Of a stretch of DNA of 64,000 bases, positions 26,854 through 36,586 are shown one piece after another (positions within the stretch are counted from its first letter, which is position 1; each line of letters starts with the position of its first letter). The notes beneath the pieces are model-generated. The model was not told the DNA's origin, ran no database searches, and saw only the letters and a program-made list of their open reading frames with translations. This DNA comes from Bacteroidota bacterium. GTDB lineage: Bacteria; Bacteroidota; Bacteroidia; Cytophagales; Cyclobacteriaceae. The stretch lies in NCBI GenBank assembly GCA_023417065.1, contig JAEZGH010000042.1:84448-148447 (forward strand). The letters are read 5' to 3'. Both the position numbers and the translations under genes were made by a program.

Positions 26854-26951
26854 AAATTTTGGCCGTAAAAAGGTAATTAAACCGGGTTTCTTCTCATCCG
26901 ATCCCCATCCCGGCCCGTTTGCGTTAAATGCAGCCCAAGACAGCTTTGCTA

Positions 26952-28622
26952 CTACGAAATTTTAACGGGTTCCCGGTGCCCCACCCACGTAAACCTCCGG
27001 TTCACGTAGTCTGGGTTCGTGAACGACGCGTTACCAGCGGGATTTCCGCCCGTGACATGAAAATCAGAGAAAGCAGCATGCTGATTGAGGTAAATTCCGC
27101 CGGTCAGGTTGAACGACACCGGAGTCGCTGCCAGCGAAAGCTCATCCAGAATTTTGGCACGAGTTGCCTCATCAGTCGTATATGCCCCGCAGGAAATCGC
27201 TCCATGATTCATGGCCATGTCTTTGGCAAGTGCTATAGACTCATCAGTATCGCGTGTGCGTATCAACAGGGCGATCGGACCAAAGAGCTCCTTACTGAAG
27301 ACATCGCGTTTGTCGGAGGCGACCTCCACCAGTACCGGCGCGAACGCTCGCGCTTTGCCAAACTGAGGATTGTGCACGGCTCGCGACTTCAGCCATACCT
27401 TTCCCGGAAGCTGCTCTGCCGATGTGACGCGTTCGCACGTTTTCTGATTTTGAATCGCACCCAGTACAAAAGGGCCAGCCTTCGGATTGTCGACAATGCC
27501 ATTGATGTTATCTACAAGCTTTTGCGCCACCTCTTCGAAGGAAAGTGTCCCTGATGGCGTCTTCACTCCGGTTTCGGCAATGTAAAAATTCTGAGGTGCA
27601 GTACACATTTGTCCACTGTACAGACATAGCGAGAATGCCAGGTTCGCCGCTACCTTGTCGATGTCGTCAACGGAATCAATGATCACGGAATTTACACCCG
27701 TCTTTTCGGTGAAGACAACCTTACCTTTCAAGCCTTCCAGATAGTCGCCGAACGCCGCGTTACCAGTGTAATCGATAAGTTTAACATCAGCGTGTTCGGC
27801 GAGCTCTTTGGTAATAGGCCTGTCAAGCGTGTCTGCGGCAAGCTGGCAGATATCCGGGTTGAAACCATTTTGTTTAAGTGTTTTCTGAATTTCAGCCACA
27901 ACGATAGCGATAGGCAGAATCGCACCGGGGTGAGGCTTGACAATGACCGCGTTACCTGTAATCAGATCGGCATAAATACCGGGCACCGAGTTCCAGGTTG
28001 GGAACGTCGAGCAGCCAATTACAACGCCTACGCCTTTCGGAACTGCCCGCCACTCCTTAGTCAGCTGTACGTTAATCTTGCCCATGGGCTTATCCCACAC
28101 CACCTTTTCAGGAAAGCGTTTCAGTTCTTCATAACCGCTGGCGACAGCCTCCATTGCACGGTCACCTGCATGCGGCCCCGAGGCCTGGAAAGCCATCATA
28201 AACCCCTGCCCAGTTGTATGCATCGTGGCGTAGGCTATCTCAAAAAAGCGAGCCTTCACTTGCATGAGCGACTCCACCAGAATACCTGCGCGGGTATCAA
28301 CATCGACTTTCCGCCATTCGTGAAATGACTTCACTGCGCGGCCAGCAAGCTCGTCTACCGGGTACGTTGGATAAAGTATTCCCAGCGGTTCCTGCAGGTA
28401 AGGCGACTCTTCACTGCCTTTCCATTCAGGGGTACCGCTCTGAAGAAGCTCTTCAAACTTCTTCCCGAGATGCGACTTAAACTTTTGCTGACCTTCAGCA
28501 TCAGCCGTCTCACCATATACAGCGGGAGATGGATGTTCGGGGAACGCTGCGAAGAAGGTTCGTTGATGCAAAGCACTTACAGCTTTGTCAATAAGCGCGC
28601 GATGAGAATTGAAAAGACTCAT
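26952..28622 (-). CDS. paaN: PaaN-type aldehyde dehydrogenase (phenylacetate degradation)
   Basis: The 556 residues form one aldehyde dehydrogenase fold with the markers of PaaN2: GVVIGCSTFPTWNS, KPHPGAILP, VFTEKTGVNS, SGQMCTAPQNFYI (catalytic Cys in the QMC context) and a C-terminal FHVTGGNPAGN. It would oxidise the semialdehyde formed after hydrolytic ring opening in the phenylacetyl-CoA pathway. Unlike in many hosts, no other paa gene lies beside it, so either the pathway is encoded elsewhere or the enzyme serves another aldehyde. It is the first gene right of the tRNA and is not part of the mobile element. Confidence 0.88.
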   Translation of the reverse strand: MSLFNSHRALIDKAVSALHQRTFFAAFPEHPSPAVYGETADAEGQQKFKSHLGKKFEELLQSGTPEWKGSEESPYLQEPLGILYPTYPVDELAGRAVKSFHEWRKVDVDTRAGILVESLMQVKARFFEIAYATMHTTGQGFMMAFQASGPHAGDRAMEAVASGYEELKRFPEKVVWDKPMGKINVQLTKEWRAVPKGVGVVIGCSTFPTWNSVPGIYADLITGNAVIVKPHPGAILPIAIVVAEIQKTLKQNGFNPDICQLAADTLDRPITKELAEHADVKLIDYTGNAAFGDYLEGLKGKVVFTEKTGVNSVIIDSVDDIDKVAANLAFSLCLYSGQMCTAPQNFYIAETGVKTPSGTLSFEEVAQKLVDNINGIVDNPKAGPFVLGAIQNQKTCERVTSAEQLPGKVWLKSRAVHNPQFGKARAFAPVLVEVASDKRDVFSKELFGPIALLIRTRDTDESIALAKDMAMNHGAISCGAYTTDEATRAKILDELSLAATPVSFNLTGGIYLNQHAAFSDFHVTGGNPAGNASFTNPDYVNRRFTWVGHREPVKIS

Positions 28623-28674
28623 ACAATCTGGTTATAGGTTAATGAATTATGTAACTCCGAAAAGCTAACGTGGA

Positions 28675-29391
28675 TCAGTTCTGTGATCCGAAAACCCGCT
28701 TCAGCAACTCCGTCGTCCGTGCAACCGGATTCTCACGGATGTTCTTTTCCTCCTTCGCAATCATCAAAAACAATCCTTCAATAGCCTTGTCGGTGGCGTA
28801 GTCGTCAAGGTCAGGATTTACTTTCTGAACCATGGGTATCTGATTATACCGCGTAACGATATCCGAGTAGTAACGCGTTGCATTTACCTTGTCGAGCGAA
28901 TTCTTGATGACGGGTTTGAACCGTTCCTTGAGTAAGCCAGACGTGGTGCGTTTCAGATATTGGGTGGCAGCATCCTGTTCGCCGCGCAAAATTCCCCAGG
29001 CATCCTGGATTGTCATCTGGCGTATCGCTGCGATGAAGATCGGTTTGGCTTCTTTCGCAGCATCCTCCGCCCCGCGGTTCAGCGTCATCACAAACTTATC
29101 CACTTCACTTCCCAAACCAATCTGCCGAAGGCGGTCTTCCACTTTTTGAACATCCGGCGGGAAGGGAATCTTTATTTCAGGATTTTTGAAGTATCCGTCC
29201 ACCTGCGAGACAATGTCCGATCCGTTCGAAATCCCTTTAATCAGGGCTTCCTTCAATCCTTCGGCAACCTCCTCCGTGGTTAACTGCGTACCGCCACCCA
29301 GCGATTTATTTACTTCACCCAACGTTTGATTTATCTGTGCAGTCGTACAACCGCTCAGCACAATCACCATTACAATTGCAATTCTTCTCAT
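28675..29391 (-). CDS. DUF4197 lipoprotein
   Basis: The 238-residue protein has a lipoprotein signal (MRRIAIVMVIVLSGC, lipid Cys at 15). It matches the DUF4197 pattern: LTTEEVAEGLKEALIKGIS, GYFKNPEIKIPFPPDVQKVE, AIRQMTIQDAWGILRG and DYATDKAIEGLFLMIAKEEK. The fold is helical and the function unknown. It should sit in the periplasm anchored to a membrane. It is 52 bp upstream of paaN on the same strand; a functional link is not evident. Confidence 0.88.
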   Translation of the reverse strand: MRRIAIVMVIVLSGCTTAQINQTLGEVNKSLGGGTQLTTEEVAEGLKEALIKGISNGSDIVSQVDGYFKNPEIKIPFPPDVQKVEDRLRQIGLGSEVDKFVMTLNRGAEDAAKEAKPIFIAAIRQMTIQDAWGILRGEQDAATQYLKRTTSGLLKERFKPVIKNSLDKVNATRYYSDIVTRYNQIPMVQKVNPDLDDYATDKAIEGLFLMIAKEEKNIRENPVARTTELLKRVFGSQN

Positions 29392-29600
29392 GATTTTAAG
29401 GTTTCTGCTACATTACTTTGTTCACATTCCGGGTGTAAAATAAAAAAAGTAAGAGGTAGTTCTACACCAGGTTCCATATTTCGGACCGTTCCCCGCTTCA
29501 AAGCGCTCTGACTGTCGTTTTCCTGTCAAATAATAAAACAATTTCCTATCCGGGGTGATTGCGGAATACCCTTAATTTGCAGCCTTCACATGATTTAAAA

Positions 29601-30854
29601 ATGATAAAAGCTGAGCTTCTTACGATTGGCGACGAAATCTTATTCGGCCAGATCGTCGACACGAATTCGCAATGGATGAGTGTAGAAATGTCAAAAGCGG
29701 GCATCAAGGTAATCAGAAAGACCACGGTAGGCGATGTTGAAAGTGAGATCCTGACGGCATTTGCTGAAGCAGAATCGCGAGCGGACATCGTGCTGATTAC
29801 CGGCGGCCTCGGCCCCACAAATGATGACCTCACCAAACCATGTCTGGCTAAGTTCTTCAATTGCGAGCTTCAGATGCACGGGGAAGCGCTGAAAGAAGTG
29901 ACCGCATTTTTTGAAAGCCGCGGGCGAACGCTGACTGAAATCAACCGCCAACAGGCTGCGCTGCCGTCGTGTTGTGAGAAAATAACCAACGCCATGGGAA
30001 CAGCGCCAGGGATGTGGTTTCACCGCAATGGGAAAGTATTCGTATCCATGCCCGGTGTCCCGCATGAAATGAAAGCGATGATGTCGAACATTATCATTCC
30101 AAAGCTACAGGAAACATTCAAGACACCGGTAATCGAACATCTCGTGGTACGGACCATCGGCATCGGGGAATCTTTTCTTGCCGAAAAAATCGCTGAATGG
30201 GAGCGTTCACTTCCGGAATACATAAAACTCGCTTACCTGCCGGGCCTTTCGCAGGTGCGACTTCGGCTTACGGCATACGGCACAGATCGCGAACAACTTC
30301 AGCGGGAAAACCTTGCATGGGCGGAACGACTAAAACCACTCGTTGGTGAATACATCTTTGGTTACGGTAACGATGACCTGGAAGTAGTATTGGGTCGATC
30401 ACTCCGGGAGAGTAAGCTAACGCTTGCCGTTGCTGAAAGCTGCACGGGTGGTCATCTCGCCCACATGATTACTTCCGTTCCAGGGAGTTCATCTTACTTT
30501 ATCGGGGGCATCGTTGCTTACGCGAATGAAATCAAGATTAAGGAACTCGGTGTTCAGCAAAGTACACTGGAGCAATATGGTGCCGTGAGTGAACAGACCG
30601 TCATTGAAATGGCTCAGGGCGTGCGAAAGAAATTTGGAACAGACATTGGCCTGTCAACGAGTGGAATTGCCGGTCCTGATGGCGGCACTCCCGAGAAACC
30701 TGTTGGGAATGTATGGATCGCTTATGCTGACAAAGACAAAACCGTCACGCGAAAGCTTCAATTGTCAAAAGATCGTTTATTAAACATCCGGATGACGTCT
30801 AACCTAATTCTCAACCTTCTTCGTATAAACTTTCCTCAGAAGGAAAAAGCGTAA
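29601..30854 (+). CDS. cinA: CinA family protein (NMN amidohydrolase / competence-damage protein)
   Basis: The ATG at 29601 (MIKAELLTIGDEILFGQI) is the usual start; the frame opens earlier at 29559. The 417-residue protein has the N-terminal molybdopterin-binding-like COG1058 domain (GDEI, LITGGLGPTNDDLT, MPGVPHEM). The C-terminal PncC amidase domain has AVAESCTGGHLAHMIT, SSYFIGGIVAYANEIK and STSGIAGPDGGTPEKPVG. It should hydrolyse ADP-ribose and convert NMN to NaMN in NAD recycling. It is transcribed towards ppdK, from which a shared hairpin separates it. Confidence 0.94.
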   Translation: MIKAELLTIGDEILFGQIVDTNSQWMSVEMSKAGIKVIRKTTVGDVESEILTAFAEAESRADIVLITGGLGPTNDDLTKPCLAKFFNCELQMHGEALKEVTAFFESRGRTLTEINRQQAALPSCCEKITNAMGTAPGMWFHRNGKVFVSMPGVPHEMKAMMSNIIIPKLQETFKTPVIEHLVVRTIGIGESFLAEKIAEWERSLPEYIKLAYLPGLSQVRLRLTAYGTDREQLQRENLAWAERLKPLVGEYIFGYGNDDLEVVLGRSLRESKLTLAVAESCTGGHLAHMITSVPGSSSYFIGGIVAYANEIKIKELGVQQSTLEQYGAVSEQTVIEMAQGVRKKFGTDIGLSTSGIAGPDGGTPEKPVGNVWIAYADKDKTVTRKLQLSKDRLLNIRMTSNLILNLLRINFPQKEKA

Positions 30855-30882
30855 AAAAGAGCTGCGGCAATTGCCGCAGCTC
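30853..30882 (-). terminator. Hairpin terminator between cinA and ppdK
   Basis: A perfect palindrome GAGCTGCGGCAA-TTGCCGCAGCTC spans 30859-30882. On the minus strand it is followed by six T, so it is best for ppdK; on the plus strand the T tract is weak, but it may serve cinA too. Confidence 0.85.
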
Positions 30883-30905
30883 CTGATTTACCCCGCATCG
30901 ACACA

Positions 30906-33728
30906 CTAGTTACTGGAATAATTCGATTCACCCAGTTTGGCATGTGCCGCTGCCAAACGTGCAACCGGCACGCGCGGTGCTGAACATGAAACATAGTTCA
31001 GACCGAGGTGATGGCAGAAGATGATCGAATCAGGGTGACCGCCGTGTTCACCGCAGATACCAACTTTCAGATTCGCTTTTTGCAAACGTCCATCCTGCAC
31101 AGCAAGCTTCATCAGTTTTCCGAGACCTTTCTGATCCAGCACCTCAAATGGATTGTCTTTGAGGATCGCGTTGGAAATGTAGAAAGGCAGAAATTTGTTT
31201 TCCGCGTCTTCGCGTGAGAAGGAAAAGACTGCCTGCGTAAGGTCATTTGTTCCGAACGAGAAGAAGTCGGCAACCTTGGCAAGTTCTTCAGCCTGCAGGC
31301 ACGCACGCACCACTTCGATCATCGTTCCAAACCTGAAGTTCAACGTAATCTGTTTCTCCGCTTCGAGTTTGCGTTTGATGTCATCCACCATTGCTTTCAC
31401 CTGTTTCAACTCGTCTGCAGAACTCACCTGCGGCACCATGATTTCAGGGCGTACGTCAATGCCGACACGCTGACATTCTGCCGTAGCTTCCAGAATCGCC
31501 TGGATCTGCATGCGATAGATTTCAGGGAAGGTCAATCCCAGGCGAACGCCGCGGTGCCCGAGCATCGGATTCACTTCATGCAGTTCACGAACTTTGCGCA
31601 ACATCTGCGACTTCTTCTGTATAGCTTGTTCCACCAGTTCCACACCATCGGTTGTGAAAGGCTGCGGCGAATGCGTAATAATAGAAAGATCGGCTTTCAG
31701 CAGCCGCAAACTGTTAAACAGGTTGGATACGCCGCTCACCGTTTCCTTCAGGTGCTTCAGGTGCTCCAGTTCATCACGCAGCACGTCTTCCGTGGGCAGG
31801 AACTCGTGGATCGGCGGATCCAGCAGGCGAATTGTCACTGGTCGCGGAGCCATGGCCGTGAGAATTTCCTTGAAGTCCTGACGCTGAATATCCTTCAACC
31901 TGTTGAGCGCGGATTCGCGTTGATCTGCAGTGTCGGCAAGGATCATTTCAACCACGATAGGCAGGCGATCCACGTCATTGAACATACGTTCCGTGCGGCA
32001 CAAACCGATACCCATTGCACCATATGTCATAGCCTTCTTCGCGGCATCAGGTGTGTCGGCATTTGCCATCACGCGCAGCGAAGAAATTTCATCTGCCCAT
32101 GAGAGCAGCACCTTCAGTTCATCCGAGAATGTGGGCTCTACGGTGGGTATGATTCCCTGGTAAACATATCCGGTTCCACCATCGATGGTAATGTAGTCGC
32201 CTTCCAGGATCGACTTCTCTCCAATTTTCGCAATACGTGTCTTCACGTCGACGTGAATTCCTTCTGCTCCTGCAACGCAAGGTTTACCCATGCCACGTGC
32301 CACGACTGCTGCGTGTGAGGTCTTGCCTCCACGACTTGTAAGGATACCTTGTGCAGCAAAGAAACCGTGGATGTCTTCCGGTTTTGTTTCTTCCCGCACC
32401 AGGATCACTTTCTCGCCTGCGCGGCCAAGTGCTTCGGCGCGATCTGCATCAAAGACAACGTGACCCGATGCAGCTCCCGGAGACGCCGGCAACCCCTGCG
32501 CTAGTGGTAATGCCTTGTGAAGCGAATCCAGACGCGGGTGCAGCAACTGTTCCAGCATCTCAGGCTTGATACGCAGCAAGGCCTGCTGTTTGGAGATCAG
32601 CCCCTCGCGGGCCATCTCGACAGAAGTTCGCACCATTGCCGTCGTATTCATCTTGCCATTACGCGTCTGCAGACAGTACAGCACGCCTTTTTCTATGGTA
32701 TATTCAAAATCCTGCACCTCGCGATAATGCTGTTCCAGCTTGGCGCGAAGGGATTCAAGTTCCCTGTAAAGGGAAGGCATTTCGTTTGCGAGTTCGCTCA
32801 CCGGTTTTGGTGTACGGATCCCGGCCACAACGTCTTCACCCTGTGCATTGGTAAGGTATTCTCCAAACATCACATTTTCACCAGTACCGGGGTCGCGGGT
32901 AAATCCTACGCCAGTAGCCGAGTCGTTACCCATGTTTCCAAAGACCATCGTCACTACGTTCACGGCTGTACCATTGGCCATCTCAGGTGTGATTTTAAAC
33001 TCACGACGGTAATCGACGGCACGTTTGCCCATCCACGAATTGAATACGGCCTTGATGGCAATCTCAAGCTGTTCGAAGACGTCTTCGGGGAATGGTCTTC
33101 CAAGCGTATCATGGACGACCTTCAGGAAGCGTTCGCTGATCTCTTTGAGATCTTCTGCGTTGAGGGCGATATCTACTTTGACGCCGGCGCGTTTTTTTAC
33201 TTCCTCAAAGTGCTTGTCGAACTTTTCATCGGGTACTCCAAGGGCTACCTTGCCGAAAAGCTGAATAAATCTTCGATAGGCATCATAGCCAAAACGCTCG
33301 TTGCCGGTGTTTTGGATAAGGCCCTGAAGCGTGACCTTATTAAGGCCCAGGTTAAGGATCGTGTCCATCATTCCCGGCATCGACATCGCAGAACCTGAGC
33401 GCACGGACACGAGTAGCGGGTTGTTGGGGTCTCCGAAAAGTTTACCGGTTTGCCGTTCTACCTTTCGGATATGATACCGCACTTCTTCCATCAATCCGGA
33501 GGGAAGCATTTTGTCAGGAGTATCGAGGTAGCCCAGGCAGGCTTCAGTCGAGATGACGAAACCTGGTGGTACGTTAAGTCCGATCTGCGTCATTTCACAA
33601 AGGTTCGCACCCTTGCCGCCGAGGAGCTGCTTATTCTTACCATCACCTTCTGAGAAGGCGTAGACATACTTTTTGCCGTGCTGAGGTTCGGGGAGTTCCT
33701 CGAGTGTTTTTTCCTTAACCGTTATCAT
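30906..33728 (-). CDS. ppdK: Pyruvate, phosphate dikinase
   Basis: The frame opens at 33818, but ATG 33728 (MITVKEKTLEELPEP) gives the expected 940 residues. The N-terminal ATP-grasp part has LGGKGANLCEM and SVRSGSAMSMPGMMDTILNLG, the family signature. The phosphohistidine domain has H472 in SRGGKTSHAAVVARG. The TIM-barrel PEP domain has MGIGLCRTERMF, PMLGHRGVRLGL and the proton-donor C892 in GICGEHGGH. It interconverts pyruvate, ATP and Pi with PEP, AMP and PPi in the cytoplasm, either for gluconeogenic flow or PPi-based glycolysis. Confidence 0.97.
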   Translation of the reverse strand: MITVKEKTLEELPEPQHGKKYVYAFSEGDGKNKQLLGGKGANLCEMTQIGLNVPPGFVISTEACLGYLDTPDKMLPSGLMEEVRYHIRKVERQTGKLFGDPNNPLLVSVRSGSAMSMPGMMDTILNLGLNKVTLQGLIQNTGNERFGYDAYRRFIQLFGKVALGVPDEKFDKHFEEVKKRAGVKVDIALNAEDLKEISERFLKVVHDTLGRPFPEDVFEQLEIAIKAVFNSWMGKRAVDYRREFKITPEMANGTAVNVVTMVFGNMGNDSATGVGFTRDPGTGENVMFGEYLTNAQGEDVVAGIRTPKPVSELANEMPSLYRELESLRAKLEQHYREVQDFEYTIEKGVLYCLQTRNGKMNTTAMVRTSVEMAREGLISKQQALLRIKPEMLEQLLHPRLDSLHKALPLAQGLPASPGAASGHVVFDADRAEALGRAGEKVILVREETKPEDIHGFFAAQGILTSRGGKTSHAAVVARGMGKPCVAGAEGIHVDVKTRIAKIGEKSILEGDYITIDGGTGYVYQGIIPTVEPTFSDELKVLLSWADEISSLRVMANADTPDAAKKAMTYGAMGIGLCRTERMFNDVDRLPIVVEMILADTADQRESALNRLKDIQRQDFKEILTAMAPRPVTIRLLDPPIHEFLPTEDVLRDELEHLKHLKETVSGVSNLFNSLRLLKADLSIITHSPQPFTTDGVELVEQAIQKKSQMLRKVRELHEVNPMLGHRGVRLGLTFPEIYRMQIQAILEATAECQRVGIDVRPEIMVPQVSSADELKQVKAMVDDIKRKLEAEKQITLNFRFGTMIEVVRACLQAEELAKVADFFSFGTNDLTQAVFSFSREDAENKFLPFYISNAILKDNPFEVLDQKGLGKLMKLAVQDGRLQKANLKVGICGEHGGHPDSIIFCHHLGLNYVSCSAPRVPVARLAAAHAKLGESNYSSN

Positions 33729-34061
33729 AATGCTGGGTTTAAAATCAATTGTTGAATTTTGAGGTATCTGACGGAAGATTGAATGACGGAAGTCAAGGGC
33801 GGTGTGGATTCCTGTCATGGAAGGGGGATGCGTTTGTCGGGCGTTAGGCAGCCGGGCATCGCTATCAGGAGAATGCCGGTGTAGTGTCAGGGCTACAGAA
33901 GAAACTGTTTGCGGAGAATAGAAAAACCGACTTTACTTTTTAAAAAAAACGGTTGAAAAAAAAGATATTCCGCCGGAAAGGAAAACTACATCCGAAAACG
34001 TTTCCGGAATTGAAAGACTCATAAAAATACTAACTTGCCACCTTTTAAAAACCCGAATACT
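33729..34061. other. Divergent promoter region between ppdK and the E2 gene
   Basis: This 333-bp gap has no gene; it is A/T-rich close to both starts (33936-33965). I cannot assign a clear TAnnTTTG box. Both genes act on pyruvate or 2-oxoacid metabolism, so shared control is possible. Confidence 0.4.
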
Positions 34062-35369
34062 ATGCCGCAGGTCGAACTGATAATGCCCAAAATGGGCGAA
34101 AGCATAATGGAAGCCACCATCCTGAAATGGCTGAAGAAGCCTGGCGACCGTATAGCAGAAGATGAATCTGTTCTCGAAGTGGCCACCGACAAGGTCGATA
34201 CCGAAGTTCCCTCCACGCATGCCGGCGTTTTGAAGGAAATCCTGGCTAAGGAAGGAGAAGTAGTCAAGATAGGTAAGCCGATAGCCGTCATCACCACGGA
34301 GTCAGACGTGGAAGCCAAGGCCAGCGCTCCTGAGTCACCGGCAGAACCCATACTTGAGGAGGTTACACATGACGACGGTTCCTCTCAGCCAGTCAACGGC
34401 ACGGACCGCCACCAGCAGAGCCCTTCATTCAAAAATACTTCGCGTTTCTATTCACCGCTGGTGAAGAACATAGCGCGTGAGGAAAATATCGGCATCGAAG
34501 AACTTGAAAACATTTCGGGCTCAGGTGCTGAAGGGCGCGTCACCAAAAAGGATATTCTCAACTATGTAGAAGTCAGGAAAACGCAGGGTACCGCCAGGAT
34601 CGTAACGCAAACAGCGGCTTCCACTCCTTCTGCTCCTGTAATCCATGCATCATTAAGCTCCGGCGACGAGATTATCGAGATGGACCGCATGCGCAGGATG
34701 ATTGCAGAGCGGATGGTTGACAGCAAACGCATTGCGCCTCATGTAACGTCATTTGTTGAAGCTGATGTAACGAACATTGTTTTATGGCGAACAAAGATCA
34801 AAAGTGATTTCCAACGCCAGACCGGCGATGTGCTGACCTTCACTCCTATATTCGTAGAGGCTGTCGTTAAGGCGATCAAGGATTTCCCGATGATCAACGT
34901 TCAGGTCGATGGAACACGCATCATACGGAAGCGTGATATCAACATAGGCATGGCAGTTGCATTGCCCAGCGGAAATCTTATCGTTCCGGTTATTAAGAAT
35001 GCTGACCAATACACGATCACGGGCCTGGCAAAGATTGTAAATGATCTTGCACGCCGTGCGCGAGAAAATAAACTCAAGCCTGATGAACTCAGCGGCGGAA
35101 CGTTTACGATCTCCAACGTTGGCTCTTTCGGCAATGTGATGGGAACCCCTATCATCATGCAGCCGCAGGTGGGGATCATTGCCCTTGGTGCTATCCAGAA
35201 AAAACCAGCGGTGTTAGAAACTCCTTATGGTGATGTAATCGCTATTCGTCATAAGATGTTTTTATCGCACTCTTACGATCACCGCGTGGTTGATGGTGCT
35301 CTCGGGGGCAGCATGGTTCGCCGTGTCGCCGACTACCTGGAGAAATTCGATCTTAACAGGACTATCTAA
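34062..35369 (+). CDS. Dihydrolipoamide acyltransferase (E2) of a 2-oxoacid dehydrogenase complex
   Basis: ATG 34062 (MPQVELIMPKMGES) gives 435 residues. The lipoyl domain (about 1-78) carries the attachment Lys in EVATDKVDTEVPS. A Ser/Pro-rich linker leads to the E3/E1-binding domain (about 128-165, FYSPLVKNIAREENI, GSGAEGRVTKKDIL). The catalytic domain (about 195-430) ends with SYDHRVVDGALG, the HxxxDG active site. It transfers the acyl group to CoA. E1 and E3 are not adjacent. Sequence style is closest to branched-chain or unspecific E2 of Bacteroidota; the substrate cannot be fixed here. Confidence 0.94.
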   Translation: MPQVELIMPKMGESIMEATILKWLKKPGDRIAEDESVLEVATDKVDTEVPSTHAGVLKEILAKEGEVVKIGKPIAVITTESDVEAKASAPESPAEPILEEVTHDDGSSQPVNGTDRHQQSPSFKNTSRFYSPLVKNIAREENIGIEELENISGSGAEGRVTKKDILNYVEVRKTQGTARIVTQTAASTPSAPVIHASLSSGDEIIEMDRMRRMIAERMVDSKRIAPHVTSFVEADVTNIVLWRTKIKSDFQRQTGDVLTFTPIFVEAVVKAIKDFPMINVQVDGTRIIRKRDINIGMAVALPSGNLIVPVIKNADQYTITGLAKIVNDLARRARENKLKPDELSGGTFTISNVGSFGNVMGTPIIMQPQVGIIALGAIQKKPAVLETPYGDVIAIRHKMFLSHSYDHRVVDGALGGSMVRRVADYLEKFDLNRTI

Positions 35370-35388
35370 ACGTCCCGGTAAGGAAAGA

Positions 35389-35419
35389 AGCCGTCTCGAA
35401 TTCCCGGGGCGGCTTTTTT
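35389..35419 (+). terminator. Terminator after the E2 gene
   Basis: AGCCG (35389-35393) pairs with CGGCT (35410-35414), and the loop contains CCCGGGG; six T follow. It lies 20 bp after the stop. Confidence 0.8.
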
Positions 35420-35962
35420 GTCTATAGAATAGTCCGCCTGATCCTTGAAGTTTCTCACCTCAGGCATGGTCACCTTGAATTGAACCCTGATACTTGAACC
35501 TTCTCCAAACGAAGCAACTTCTCCAGGTGGAAATGTCAGCCCATCAGGAACAGGAACCTGAAATTTGAAATCAAGAAATCCCCGTCAGAATCAGAAAATC
35601 TGTTGCAAGACAGAAATTCCTTCTGAGAGGACAAAAATGACGAACAAGAGGATCATCGTTAGTAGTACTTCGGTTGACTTATCCATAATCGTCGCGTTTG
35701 ATGGTAACATGAAGATACCAGTGCATATAATGGTCATTCAATGAAAAATATCTCGGGCTTCCAAAATATCGCTGATCGTTGTCATCGGCAGGGGAGACAA
35801 AAAAAATCATCGGATGCGTTGACTAAAATCCCGTAATACTGAATCTGTCTCTCCGAAATCATTCAATCTGCCCGGTGTTCTGACATGGTGGCGCCGACCC
35901 TTTTGACGCAAAAGCGGTAAATTGGTTGAGTTATAAACTGATCCAAGCCTTATCTGACTATT
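35420..35962. other. Intergenic region before the ParA-like gene
   Basis: The 543-bp gap holds only one tiny minus-strand reading frame (35591-35710, listed separately). Segments resembling AATCAG repeats occur at about 35560-35600. No other feature was found. Confidence 0.4.
35591..35710 (-). CDS. Possible small single-helix membrane protein
   Basis: The minus strand encodes up to 39 residues from ATG 35710, or 31 from ATG 35686 (MDKSTEVLLTMILLFVIFVL), ending at TGA 35591. One strong hydrophobic helix is followed by SEGISVLQQIF. Small membrane proteins of this type are often missed, but chance remains a fair explanation since no ribosome site or homolog can be checked. Confidence 0.35.
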   Translation of the reverse strand: MLPSNATIMDKSTEVLLTMILLFVIFVLSEGISVLQQIF

Positions 35963-36586
35963 ATGGCAAAAGTCATTTCATTCATCAGCCGCAAAGGAGG
36001 AACTGGAAAAACAACCAATGCCATCAACCTGGCCACGACGCTTCGCCAGCTTGGGCATCGGATATTGCTCATTGAGACGGACGCAAACTTTACGCTGAGC
36101 ACACTCCGGAAAATGGAACTGTTCAAATCGGGCAACGGCGAAGCTTCCTTTGAGATCAAGGGCAGCGACGACAACGCGGTGGCTGATGAAATTGCAAACC
36201 TCCGGTCAGTGAAAGGTCTGGACTTCATTCTGGTGGATAGTGCAGGTAAGACGACCGACGAGGGCATCAAGAAGCTTTGTCTGGAAAGTGACCTGGTGGT
36301 GGTTCCGACAAGTCTCACGCAAAATGACTTACTGGTGACATACCAGACCGTAGTAGACCTTGCCCCCGCGCGAAATCTTAACAGCCGGTTGAAAATCGTG
36401 GTGCTGCCCAACCGCATTCACAGTGCGACCAACCTGCACACCGTTCGGGAAGCATTGAAGAACCTTGACGCGTTAATCCTGCCGGCGATCGTTCCACAGA
36501 AGAATCTTTTTGTAAATTTCAGCACGCTGTCGGCGTCGAAGGAATATGAACCCGTCGCCCAGGCTATTCTAAACTACCTGAAATGA
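35963..36586 (+). CDS. ParA/MinD-family ATPase, orphan
   Basis: The 207 residues start with a deviant Walker A motif, KGGTGKTT (11-18), with the signature Lys. The second motif is IETDANFTLS and the Walker B-like strand is FILVDSAGKT. The size is that of small ParA-like positioning ATPases, without the N-terminal HTH of plasmid ParA. No parB gene or parS-like repeat lies near; instead the start of a small gene overlaps its stop by four bases. It should bind DNA or membrane non-specifically in the ATP form and position some cargo. Cargo is unknown. Confidence 0.88.
   Translation: MAKVISFISRKGGTGKTTNAINLATTLRQLGHRILLIETDANFTLSTLRKMELFKSGNGEASFEIKGSDDNAVADEIANLRSVKGLDFILVDSAGKTTDEGIKKLCLESDLVVVPTSLTQNDLLVTYQTVVDLAPARNLNSRLKIVVLPNRIHSATNLHTVREALKNLDALILPAIVPQKNLFVNFSTLSASKEYEPVAQAILNYLK

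Noticed and set aside
32517..33398. 293-codon plus-strand frame opposite ppdK
   Set aside because: It mirrors conserved ppdK codons; composition is that of an antisense shadow, rich in His and Phe.
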